Notes under the pieces: generated by a model | What the model was told of the DNA's origin: nothing | Database searches by the model: none | The model's input: only the letters and a program-made list of their open reading frames with translations | Program-made: the position numbers and the translations under genes | Shown: one piece after another, positions 1 through 5,338 of the stretch | Layout: the number at the start of each line of letters is the position of its first letter | How positions within the stretch are numbered: the stretch's first letter is position 1 | Assembly (NCBI GenBank): GCA_051745935.1 | Contig: JBNJEM010000561.1 | Span: forward strand, 1 to 5,338 | Source: JBNJEM01 sp051745935 | Lineage (GTDB): Bacteria > Planctomycetota > Planctomycetia > Pirellulales > Pirellulaceae | Reading direction: 5' to 3' | DNA: 5,338 nucleotides

Positions 1-1356
1 ATGGAACGAGCTAGCGCGCGGCGGCTTCAACCTCATTTCATAGGCACCTTCTTTCTGGCCGCCTTCCGGCACCTGGGTGGCACGATCCGCAAGCGGGAAC
101 CAGGGCGTTACGAGATCCGTAACGTGCCGGCGAACATTCGGCGGCGAGACCGCCTGATTGGTACTCGCGAATCGGTACTGACAAAGTACGAAAGAATTAC
201 GTTCCAAAAAGAACGCGTCAGTGTGCCAGGTAAGCCGACCGCGAAGTTTGTCTGTCCAGGACATCCCCTGCTCGATGCCACCATTGATCTCGTGCTGGAA
301 CGTCACCGGGATTTGCTCAAGCAAGGGGCGATCCTGGTGGATCCGCAAGACATGGGAGATCGCATTCGCGTACTCTTTTACCTGGAACACAGCATCCAGG
401 ACGGGCGACTGAACAAGGACGGCAGTCGACGTGTAATCTCGCGACGCATCCAGTTTGTTGAAATCAACCAGGATGACGAGGCAATGGACCGCGGCTATGC
501 GCCCTACCTCGACTATCGCTGTCTGCAGGAAGGCGAACAAGAATTGGTCGACTCAGAGGTCGACCTTTCCTGGCTGGGCCAGGACGTGGAAAAATCAGCC
601 ATGAGTTATGCCGTGCAAAAGCTTGTTCCCAACCACCTCCGCGAGATCAAGGCGAACAAGGAAAAGCAAGCAGACCGCACGCTGGCGGCGGTCAAGGCCC
701 GACTCACGAAGGAAATCACGTATTGGGACCACCGGGCCCAGCAGCTAGAAGCCCAGGAACAGGCCGGTAAGACACCTAAGCTGAACTCAGCTAGAGCCAG
801 GCAACGGGCGGAAGAGTTGGCTAACCGACTTCAGCAGCGGCAAGAGGAACTCGCGCAGGAGCGCCGAGTCTCGGCCGCGCCCCCGGTCGTCGTAGGGGGG
901 GCACTCGTTATCCCGCAAGGGTTGATCAACCGCGTCTCAAGTGATCAACCGAAAGTCGACCAACAGGAAGCCATTGACCGGGACCGCGTCGATCGGCTCG
1001 CCGTGGACGCCGTGATGGCCACCGAGAGACGGCTGGGCCGAAAGCCCATGGAAATGCCTCACCAGAATCCAGGCTACGATATCGAGTCGCGAGTGCCCGA
1101 CGAACCGGGAAGGCTGCTGTTTATCGAGGTCAAGGGCAAAGTAAAAGGCAGGGAGACGGTGGCCGCGAGCAAAACGCAAATCCTCACGGCCCTCAACAAG
1201 CCCGACGACTTCATCCTCGCCATTGTCGAAATCGACGGCGACGCCACCGCGGTCAAGTACGTCCGCCAGCCGTTTGGACGGGCGCCGGATTTTGGCGTAA
1301 CCAGCGTCAATTACGATCTGGGCGAGTTGCTGGGGCGGGGGGACAAGCCGGCATGA
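1..1356 (+). CDS. C-terminal part of SNF2/DEAD-family helicase with DUF3883 domain (5' partial)
   Basis: This reads as the C-terminal 451 residues of a large helicase-related protein, cut by the left window edge. The ATG at base 1 is probably an internal methionine, because the first 200 residues match the post-motor region of such helicases (MERASARRLQPHF, then CPGHPLLDATIDL near 85-97, then VLFYLEHSIQDG near 124-135). Residues about 213-290 are rich in K, E, Q and R and look like a coiled coil. Residues about 325-440 are a DUF3883 domain: PGYDIESR (357-364) is followed by FIEVKGK (374-380), and the end reads PDFGVTSVNYDL. D360, E376 and K378 are spaced like a PD-(D/E)xK nuclease core, although DUF3883 domains are not generally shown to cut DNA. 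The stop overlaps the next start (ATGA), so the two genes are probably translationally coupled. Helicases of this type occur in DISARM-like and other defence loci. No helicase motor motif lies inside the window, so the helicase assignment rests on family resemblance. Confidence 0.85.
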   Translation: MERASARRLQPHFIGTFFLAAFRHLGGTIRKREPGRYEIRNVPANIRRRDRLIGTRESVLTKYERITFQKERVSVPGKPTAKFVCPGHPLLDATIDLVLERHRDLLKQGAILVDPQDMGDRIRVLFYLEHSIQDGRLNKDGSRRVISRRIQFVEINQDDEAMDRGYAPYLDYRCLQEGEQELVDSEVDLSWLGQDVEKSAMSYAVQKLVPNHLREIKANKEKQADRTLAAVKARLTKEITYWDHRAQQLEAQEQAGKTPKLNSARARQRAEELANRLQQRQEELAQERRVSAAPPVVVGGALVIPQGLINRVSSDQPKVDQQEAIDRDRVDRLAVDAVMATERRLGRKPMEMPHQNPGYDIESRVPDEPGRLLFIEVKGKVKGRETVAASKTQILTALNKPDDFILAIVEIDGDATAVKYVRQPFGRAPDFGVTSVNYDLGELLGRGDKPA

Positions 1357-1850
1357 CCGAAGCAATTCTCAAATTGCAGCGTTGGCTTCTAGATCCCGAA
1401 GGGGAGCGACTGGAGTTCAAGGAAGCCAAGAATCGCTACGACTTCCAGGAATTGGCGCAGTATTGCGCTGCCCTATCCAATGAGGGCGGAGGGGCGGTTA
1501 TCCTCGGCGTGTCGGACAAGCGGCCTCGCAAAGTCGTCGGGACTCGGGCGTTCCCGCAATCTGAACGCACGCGCAGAGGATTGGTAGAGCGACTTCATCT
1601 CCGGGTTGATTTCGAAGAAATTGCTCATCCCGATGGGCGGGTCCTAGTCTTTACGGTTCCATCGCGACCTATGGGGAGTCCCCTGAAGGATCTGCTCCAA
1701 GTTCTTCCCTCCCTGAGTGGGGAGCAGGTGAAGACGCTTCTCCGTGAACTAAAGGCCGGTGGCAAGGCACATCCGGTGGGCACCACCAGGGCGACGCGGT
1801 GGTTTCCCGGGCCCGGACCGGACGGGATTGGGGCCGGTTCAGCCGACTAA
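1353..1850 (+). CDS. AlbA_2 (Schlafen-type) protein fused directly to a C-terminal winged helix; probable internal deletion
   Basis: This is a 165-residue protein. Residues about 15-105 are an AlbA_2 (Schlafen) domain: EFKEAKNRYDF (21-31), the glycine-rich SNEGGGAVILGVSDKRP (42-58) and RVLVFTVPSRPMG (96-108). Residues about 112-153 look like a winged helix: LSGEQVKTLLRELKAGGKAH, then a wing ending in RATRWFPG. Relatives I know are about 480-550 residues, with a HATPase-like segment between these two ends. Here that middle is absent and the reading frame continues without a break. This is either an in-frame internal deletion or a naturally compact DNA/RNA-binding regulator. The start overlaps the upstream stop by four bases (ATGA), with a G-rich stretch just before it that could serve as a ribosome site. 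The last dozen residues (GPDGIGAGSAD) are not recognisable. The AlbA_2 call is firm. Whether the gene is functional is unknown; it could equally be annotated as a degraded ATP-binding protein. Confidence 0.75.
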   Translation: MTEAILKLQRWLLDPEGERLEFKEAKNRYDFQELAQYCAALSNEGGGAVILGVSDKRPRKVVGTRAFPQSERTRRGLVERLHLRVDFEEIAHPDGRVLVFTVPSRPMGSPLKDLLQVLPSLSGEQVKTLLRELKAGGKAHPVGTTRATRWFPGPGPDGIGAGSAD

Positions 1851-1881
1851 CCCAATGTAAACCCAATGCAAACCCAATCGA
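1849..1881 (+). repeat. Three 11-bp tandem repeats (AACCCAATGTA type)
   Basis: Three consecutive 11-bp units begin in the stop codon of the AlbA_2 gene: AACCCAATGTA, AACCCAATGCA and AACCCAATCGA. The first eight bases are shared, apart from the final G/C change in unit three. An inverted copy, CGATTGGG, lies at 1922-1929 and pairs with CCCAATCG at 1873-1880. An 11-bp period puts each unit on nearly the same face of the helix, as in a small operator or iteron, but a simple replication-slippage repeat at a rearrangement junction is equally possible. Confidence 0.7.
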
Positions 1882-1931
1882 CACCCCTAAATCCTTACCT
1901 GTCGAGTATTTCCGGGCCAAACGATTGGGGA

Positions 1932-2392
1932 TATGGACTGACAGCAACGGCCGAACGGAGACACATTCGGACAAATGAGGATGGGGCATGTCTACCAGCA
2001 GCGTTACAAGAGCTCCCCCATTCAGGACGACGACCATTTCTTCGTCGTTTGCCGATACGCCCGAGCGAAACGTATTGCGGGCCGGACTGGTCGAGCGAGC
2101 CGAACAGTGGCGTTGGGGATTGCTTTGGCGTTGGCTTCGCAAGCCCGCACCGAACCCGCCGCTGTTGTCTCCGTGGCCGATGCCCCGCCTTCCAGGATGG
2201 GTCGCGCGGGTCAACGAGCCTCTATCAGAGAAGGAATTGGCAGCGGTGCGACGATCGGCGCGGCGGGGTAGGCCACTTGGGGATGAAGGTGGGGTGGAGT
2301 CGATCGCCCGTCGTCTCAACCTCGAATCAACGATGCGTCCCCGCGGCAGAAAACGAATTCGCCTCCCCAAAGAGGACATCAAAGAGGCCTGA
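1932..2392 (+). pseudogene. REP-associated tyrosine transposase (RAYT, Y1/HUH family) remnant, 5'-truncated and frameshifted
   Basis: Pieces of one RAYT (IS200-like single-tyrosine transposase) are spread over three frames. The first is LTATAERRH (from 1938, frame 3). The second is MGHVYQQRYKS with DDDHFFVVCRYA (from 1981, frame 1). The third is ERNVLRAGLVERAEQWRWG through LPGWVARVNEPLSEKELAAVRRSARRGRP to the stop (from 2063, frame 2). The second shift is best explained by one extra C in the CCC run at 2060-2062, just after the tyrosine codon at 2056-2058. That tyrosine aligns by eye with the catalytic tyrosine of the family. The first shift, near 1974-1982, looks like a small deletion. The N-terminal half, which carries the metal-binding HxH motif, is missing, so the element cannot mobilise itself. 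It separates the helicase/AlbA_2 pair from the HD operon and may mark the site of a rearrangement. The left boundary is uncertain. Confidence 0.8.
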
Positions 2393-2400
2393 CCCCTTTG
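2380..2400. repeat. REP-like hairpin at the end of the RAYT remnant
   Basis: The 21 bases form an imperfect hairpin: CAAAGAGG, a five-base loop CCTGA, then CCCCTTTG. Seven of the eight stem positions pair. It overlaps the transposase stop codon (TGA at 2390-2392). RAYTs act on short palindromes of this kind that flank their genes, so it is probably the right-end target site of the element. A related ten-base motif, CCTGACACCT, recurs at 2488-2497, exactly 100 bases after CCTGACCCCT at 2388-2397. There is no T-run after the hairpin, so a rho-independent terminator is less likely. Confidence 0.5.
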
Positions 2401-2670
2401 GTCACGAGCATTAATTATAACTTAGCAGAACTGATGAAGCAGGGAGAAAAACCCGTATAGGGAAACCGCGACGTATCCTTCGGGCCCCCTGACACCTCGA
2501 CCAGCTACAATGGCCTGGCTCTCAGCGCCGGATGTGAATTATGGCCTCGTGACTATCGTCCAGTGTACATGACTAAGGCCTTGTGATAGTTGAAGTTGCA
2601 GGGAGGTCGAGGCTGAAGGAATGCGGTCCCCATGGTGTTGAGTGCCTCTTGAGTTTGTTAGGATCAACTG

Positions 2671-2695
2671 CCTGCGGCTGTGGTGGCCGTGCAGG
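2671..2695 (+). other. Stem-loop upstream of the HD gene
   Basis: CCTGC (2671-2675) pairs with GCAGG (2691-2695), and inside it GGC (2676-2678) pairs with GCC (2686-2688) around a seven-base loop. An outer ATCAA/TTGAT pairing (about 2663-2667 with 2707-2711) could extend it. It ends about 60 bases before the HD start codon and has no T-run. It may be a leader structure or chance folding in GC-rich DNA. Confidence 0.35.
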
Positions 2696-2738
2696 GGCCG
2701 TACGCTTGATGGCTGGGATCATGGATGCGGCGCGTCTT

Positions 2739-2744
2739 AAGGGA
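2739..2744 (+). promoter_or_regulatory. Ribosome binding site deciding the HD gene start
   Basis: AAGGGA ends ten bases before the ATG at 2755. An alternative in-frame ATG at 2725 has no comparable site, and its extra ten residues (MRRVLREPVE) do not look like part of the family. The first family-like residues (KVIRDPVHNIV) follow the 2755 start closely. Confidence 0.55.
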
Positions 2745-2754
2745 ACCGGTAGAG

Positions 2755-4101
2755 ATGGGCAAGAAGTGGCCGAAGGTGATCCGCGATCCGGTACATAACA
2801 TTGTGCCCTTTGAGGATTGCGCATGCGACCGTCTATTGCTTGAGCTGATCAACGCCAAGGAACTGCAGCGTCTCCGCCGCATCAAACAGCTTGGTGTCAG
2901 CAATTTCGTTTTCCCTGGGGCAGACCATACGCGATTCTCCCATTCCATTGGCGTCATGCATATAGCGCGCATGTTTCTGGAACGAATTACCGGCCCACTG
3001 AAAAGGGACATAAACGAGCTACACAGCAAGGCTGTTTTGGCCGCCGCATTGCTGCACGATGTGGGCCACGGTCCATTCTCGCACGCATTTGAAAAGATCT
3101 CGGGGGAGAATCACGAGAAACGCACGTTGGAAATTATTCGAGATCCTTCCACGGAGGTTCACCAAATCCTGTCAGATGCGAGCAGTGACGGGGCCCCCGA
3201 ACTGCCAGAATTACTCGATGCCTTCTTTTCTGAAGACCCTTTGCACAGTACGGATTTGGAGGAATCCAGTACCTTCTGTCTATCCCAGATTGTTTCAAGT
3301 CAACTAGACGCTGATCGTTTCGACTATCTTCTACGAGACTCTCGCGGAACAGGAACCGGCTACGGTAGATTCGATCTTGCATGGCTCTTGCAAAATCTCT
3401 TTCTCGACCGGAAATCTCGATTCTACCTTGGCTACAAGGCAATGCTGGCGGCAGAACAGTATGTCTACGCCCGCTACCATATGTATCGTTCCGTTTACTT
3501 TCATAAGACGACACGCTCCGCTGAAGTCATGTTGCAGCTCCTTTTTCAGCGTTATCAGGAGCTCCTTCAACAAGCAACACTGGATCACGATCGGAAAACG
3601 ATTGCTCCAGGAACGCCCCCGGGGATCTTACGAGCTTTTTCCGACGATTTATCCCTGGCCGACTACCTTCAGCTGGACGATTGCAGCATTACTGAATTCT
3701 GGCGGAGCTGTGAAGCGTCGAACGACTCGGTGCTTAAGAAACTCGGGGGTGGGTTGCTCAATCGCCGCCTTTACAAAGCAATAGACTTGACTCATGTCCC
3801 AGGGGCAAGGGTGGTCGAGTTTGTCGAGAAAGCGAAAGCCTTTCTCAAACAACAGGGAATGGATCCTGAATACGCTTTAGCCCATGATTCGCCGGCTGAC
3901 ACCCCATATAAGCCTTATGATCCAGCTACCGAAACATCAGCGCCCCAGATCTTTGTAGAACATGAACCTGGTCAGATTAAAGAACTGAGCAGATGTTCGG
4001 AAATGGTCCACGAATTAACCAAGAAGTACACACTGGTACGTTATTACTGTCCTGCGGAGTATCGTGACGAAATCGAACGGATCGCAGAGCAGGTCAAGTG
4101 A
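2755..4101 (+). CDS. SAMHD1/YwfO-like HD-domain phosphohydrolase (putative dNTP triphosphohydrolase)
   Basis: This is a 448-residue soluble protein of the SAMHD1-like HD superfamily, whose members hydrolyse dNTPs to deoxynucleosides and triphosphate or cleave other phosphoesters. The opening IRDPVHNIVPFE (9-20) and LQRLRRIKQLG (38-48) are typical of the family. The metal-binding set is complete: H63 in TRFSHSIGVMHIA, H101-D102 in LLHDVGHGPFSHAFE, and D187 in SQLDADRFDYLLRDS, the counterparts of SAMHD1 H167, H206, D207 and D311. The middle and C-terminal parts (about 200-448) are helical, with YARYHMYRSVYFHKTTR (237-253) as in the family, and end in a segment rich in charged residues. The length is normal for the family. 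The next gene starts 12 bases downstream with a strong ribosome site, so the two form an operon. HD dNTPases can act in anti-phage defence by depleting dNTPs, and the neighbouring genes make that plausible, but the substrate cannot be read from the sequence. A housekeeping role is the alternative. Confidence 0.88.
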   Translation: MGKKWPKVIRDPVHNIVPFEDCACDRLLLELINAKELQRLRRIKQLGVSNFVFPGADHTRFSHSIGVMHIARMFLERITGPLKRDINELHSKAVLAAALLHDVGHGPFSHAFEKISGENHEKRTLEIIRDPSTEVHQILSDASSDGAPELPELLDAFFSEDPLHSTDLEESSTFCLSQIVSSQLDADRFDYLLRDSRGTGTGYGRFDLAWLLQNLFLDRKSRFYLGYKAMLAAEQYVYARYHMYRSVYFHKTTRSAEVMLQLLFQRYQELLQQATLDHDRKTIAPGTPPGILRAFSDDLSLADYLQLDDCSITEFWRSCEASNDSVLKKLGGGLLNRRLYKAIDLTHVPGARVVEFVEKAKAFLKQQGMDPEYALAHDSPADTPYKPYDPATETSAPQIFVEHEPGQIKELSRCSEMVHELTKKYTLVRYYCPAEYRDEIERIAEQVK

Positions 4102-4107
4102 AAGGAG
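4101..4107 (+). promoter_or_regulatory. Strong ribosome binding site of the YwgA-family gene
   Basis: AAAGGAG begins on the last base of the HD stop codon (TGA 4099-4101) and ends six bases before the ATG at 4114. This is the best ribosome site in the window and supports both this start and translation from the HD-gene transcript. Confidence 0.8.
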
Positions 4108-4113
4108 ACAACG

Positions 4114-4626
4114 ATGTCCACACCTTCCTTCCAATACCTTGCGGCCCTGATTGCGGCACACCCGCAGGGCAAGGTTGTCGGACGGACTCGGCTTCAGAAA
4201 ACGGTTCGGCTGCTGCAACGAATGGGATTCCCCACGCGTTATGCTTACACTACGTTCTTCTACGGCCCGTTCAGCGAAGGCCTACAGTCCGAGATCCAGT
4301 TGCTTGAAGCGTTGTCAATGGTCGAGGAAGATGAGCAACAGCGTCAGGACGGAACGCCCTATTACATCATCCGGGCCACCAGTGAAACCGGGCTGCCAAA
4401 TATCGAAGAGTTTGCCCCAACGATCAGAAAGCTTGCCGAAACGGATGCCGTGATCCTCGAGCTGGCCGCCACGTACGACACGTTCCGCGAGCTAGGTTCC
4501 GATCACGACGAAGCCCTTCGACGCTTGCGACGGAAGAAGGGGGAAAAATGCGAGGGCGGTAACGAAGGAAAGGCACTGGAACTGCTGGAAGAATTAGGAC
4601 TATCCGAAGGCGTTCTCACCGATTGA
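4114..4626 (+). CDS. YwgA-family protein, operon partner of the HD phosphohydrolase
   Basis: This is a 170-residue cytoplasmic protein. The N-terminal 85 residues resemble the Bacillus YwgA family: GRTRLQKTVRLLQRMGFP (23-40), a short segment rich in aromatics, then FFYGPFSEGLQSEIQLLEALSMVEE (48-72), followed by YYIIRATSETG (83-93). The LQK...FYGPFS pattern also resembles the Panacea/DUF4065 antitoxin fold, which suggests a winged-helix-like scaffold, but that link is by eye. Residues 108-127 form a helix, and the tail (131-165) is highly charged (RRLRRKKGEK, then an acidic helix). In Bacillus, ywgA sits beside ywfO, an HD phosphohydrolase, so the gene order here repeats a known pairing. That suggests the protein binds or regulates the HD enzyme. 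No biochemical function for YwgA is known to me. Regulator, adaptor and antitoxin are all possible. Confidence 0.72.
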   Translation: MSTPSFQYLAALIAAHPQGKVVGRTRLQKTVRLLQRMGFPTRYAYTTFFYGPFSEGLQSEIQLLEALSMVEEDEQQRQDGTPYYIIRATSETGLPNIEEFAPTIRKLAETDAVILELAATYDTFRELGSDHDEALRRLRRKKGEKCEGGNEGKALELLEELGLSEGVLTD

Positions 4627-4690
4627 AGGCAACCAGTGAGCTTTGGGCCAAGTATCGGATAGCTATTAACGCGGCAACCGGACATTTCGC

Positions 4691-4717
4691 AAAAAACTGC
4701 CCTCGCGCACAAAAAAA
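4691..4717. other. Two phased A-tracts (possible bent DNA)
   Basis: Six A (4691-4696) and seven A (4711-4717) start exactly 20 bases apart, close to two helical turns. Phased A-tracts bend DNA and often lie upstream of promoters. Here they also supply the T-run of the - strand terminator-like hairpin. Confidence 0.45.
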
Positions 4718-4730
4718 CGCCCTTTCGGGC
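4711..4730 (-). terminator. Terminator-like hairpin on the minus strand
   Basis: Read on the - strand, GCCC-GAAA-GGGC (4730 to 4719) is followed by G and seven T (4718 to 4711). A short GC stem with a GNRA-type loop and then a U-run is the classic rho-independent arrangement. The stem has only four to five pairs, so it may be weak. No - strand gene lies to the right inside the window for it to serve. Confidence 0.45.
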
Positions 4731-4732
4731 CC

Positions 4733-4758
4733 GATGGCTTTTGCCATCCACCTGTGGA
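4733..4758. repeat. Two adjacent perfect palindromes
   Basis: GATGGC-TTTT-GCCATC (4733-4748) is a six-base perfect stem. TCCAC-CT-GTGGA (4747-4758) follows, overlapping it by two bases. Together with the hairpin at 4719-4730, three stem-loops stand in a 40-base row. They could be transcript-end structures for the YwgA operon or protein-binding operators for the methylase gene. Confidence 0.45.
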
Positions 4759-4946
4759 TTACCGGATTGAATCTATTTTCGACCATGTTGGGACACTGTC
4801 AAGAGACCTTTGCGCCATCGTCGTCGGCGTCGTGTAAGCAACAGGCACTTGCAGGTGTTCCTTACACCGTGCGAGAAGCCGTTTGTTTCTGTCGGATTGC
4901 ATGAACTGAATCGGCCCATGACCTGCCTTCGCGAAGAAACTGAAAA

Positions 4947-5338
4947 ATGGACAAATACCGCAAGAAGCTGATTGAAGTCGCCCTTCCCCTGGATGCGATC
5001 AACAAGGCGTCGGCGAGGGAAAAGTCGATCCGGCATGGGCATCCGAGCACACTCCATTTGTGGTGGGCGAGGCGGCCGCTGGCGGCTTGCCGGGCTGTAC
5101 TTTTTGCCTCCTTGGTCGACGACCCGGATGATGATCCCATGTTCGCCGGCGATGAAGATCTGGCCGCGACCAAGCGGGCAAAGCTGTTCGATTTGATAGA
5201 GGAACTGGTTGAGTGGAAGAATTCGAATAATCCACGCGTGATCAATAAGGCACGGGCGGAAATCGCTCGATGTGTTGCCAGCGGAGGAAAAGGGGAGCCG
5301 TACATTTTTTTCGGCAACTGGCGCAGAGTGGGCAAAGA
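4947..5338 (+). CDS. DUF1156 domain protein, putative adenine-specific DNA methylase (3' partial)
   Basis: The frame is open from ATG 4947 to the window edge, giving 130 residues plus two bases. The N-terminus is a strong match to the DUF1156 domain: LIEVALPLDAINKASAREK (8-26) and SIRHGHPSTLHLWWARRP (27-44), then AACRAVLFASLVDDPDD. DUF1156 sits at the front of long proteins (about 900-1000 residues) with an N6-adenine methyltransferase core further on. The SAM-binding and catalytic motifs would lie beyond the window. The segment LIEELVEWKNSNNPRVINKARAEIARCVA (83-111) continues the family pattern, while the last dozen residues (PYIFFGNWRRVGK) are less typical. The start is fixed by an in-frame TGA at 4941; the ribosome site is poor. 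DUF1156 methylases commonly occur in defence islands with SNF2/DUF3883 helicases, like the one at the left end of the window. Confidence 0.82.
   Translation, partial: MDKYRKKLIEVALPLDAINKASAREKSIRHGHPSTLHLWWARRPLAACRAVLFASLVDDPDDDPMFAGDEDLAATKRAKLFDLIEELVEWKNSNNPRVINKARAEIARCVASGGKGEPYIFFGNWRRVGK

Larger units (their letters stand above)
2393..2754 (+). other. Gene-free region with inverted repeats; probable leader of the HD-YwgA operon
   Basis: I see no credible coding region in these roughly 360 bases. AT-rich TTAATTATAAC (2411-2421) contains a TATAAC that could be a -10 box, but no convincing -35 lies at the right distance. The stretch holds CCTCGACC (2495-2502), matched by its complement GGTCGAGG (2605-2612); ACTATC (2552-2557), matched by GATAGT (2584-2589); an imperfect direct repeat, GGCCTCGTGA (about 2543-2552) and GGCCTTGTGA (about 2577-2586); and a compact stem-loop at 2671-2695. 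It could be a structured 5' leader, a small RNA, or decayed mobile DNA. It fits no riboswitch, tRNA or group II intron that I recognise. Confidence 0.4.
4627..4946. other. Gene-free region between the HD-YwgA operon and the methylase gene
   Basis: No plausible gene is visible here on either strand. The notable content is the A-tract pair and the three palindromes at 4691-4758, listed separately. The rest (4759-4946) presumably carries the promoter of the methylase gene, but I find no clear -35/-10 pair and no good ribosome site before the ATG at 4947. An in-frame TGA at 4941-4943 closes off any upstream start for that gene. Confidence 0.5.

Noticed and set aside
1..3. ATG at base 1 as the true start of the first gene
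   Set aside because: The residues that follow match the middle of a larger helicase, so the gene almost certainly begins left of the window.
1849..1881. CRISPR array
   Set aside because: The units are 11 bp and directly adjoining, without spacers, and no cas gene is present.
1669..2382. 237-residue open frame on the - strand
   Set aside because: It lies antisense to the AlbA_2 tail and the RAYT remnant, is rich in R, S and P as GC-rich shadow frames are, and shows no family motif.
1866..2414. 182-residue + strand open frame across the transposase
   Set aside because: Only its short LTATAERRH piece looks like transposase; the rest is an out-of-frame reading of better-matching frames.
2411..2421. 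Promoter with TATAAC as -10 box
   Set aside because: No -35-like sequence lies 16-18 bases upstream, so it is mentioned only within the leader region.
2690..2735. Group II intron domain V-like GGGCCGTACGC text
   Set aside because: The complementary arm (GTACGG-type) and the intron boundaries are missing.
2725..2754. Upstream ATG for the HD gene, adding ten residues
   Set aside because: It has no ribosome site and the added residues are not family-like; the ATG at 2755 has AAGGGA at a proper distance.
4623..4904. 93-residue open frame starting TTG after the YwgA gene
   Set aside because: It has a rare start, no ribosome site and no recognisable motif, and it runs through the A-tracts and palindromes.

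Overview
The window looks like part of a defence or genomic island in a moderately GC-rich bacterium. My best guess is a planctomycete. That rests on the style of a transposase remnant (GHVYQQRYKS... then WRWG... then LPGWVARVNEP) and of the helicase/methylase genes, recalled from memory and not tested by any search. All recognisable genes are on the + strand.

Layout. (1) 1-1356: the C-terminal part of a large SNF2/DEAD-type helicase ending in a DUF3883 domain; its motor domains lie left of the window. (2) 1353-1850: an AlbA_2 (Schlafen-type) protein joined to the helicase gene by an ATGA stop/start overlap. It appears to have lost the whole middle of its family and runs straight into a C-terminal winged helix. 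(3) 1849-1881: three 11-bp tandem repeats starting at the stop codon. (4) About 1932-2392: a frameshifted, 5'-truncated REP-associated tyrosine transposase (RAYT) remnant, ending in a REP-like hairpin. (5) 2393-2754: a gene-free stretch with several inverted repeats, probably the leader of the next operon. (6) 2755-4101 and 4114-4626: a tight two-gene operon encoding a SAMHD1-like HD phosphohydrolase and a YwgA-family protein. (7) 4627-4946: a gene-free stretch with two A-tracts and three tandem palindromes, one shaped like a terminator for the - strand. (8) 4947 to the right edge: the N-terminus of a DUF1156 (putative adenine-specific) DNA methylase, open at the window end.

How the parts may work together. 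A DUF3883 helicase, an AlbA_2 protein and a DUF1156 methylase are the sort of parts found in restriction/DISARM-like defence loci. Here that backbone is split by a transposase scar and by the HD-YwgA cassette. An HD dNTPase-like enzyme paired with a small helical partner is a plausible anti-phage or toxin/partner module. The pairing also resembles the adjacent ywfO-ywgA genes of Bacillus, so a housekeeping origin is possible. The cassette's role here is inference; the gene families and their order are what the sequence supports.
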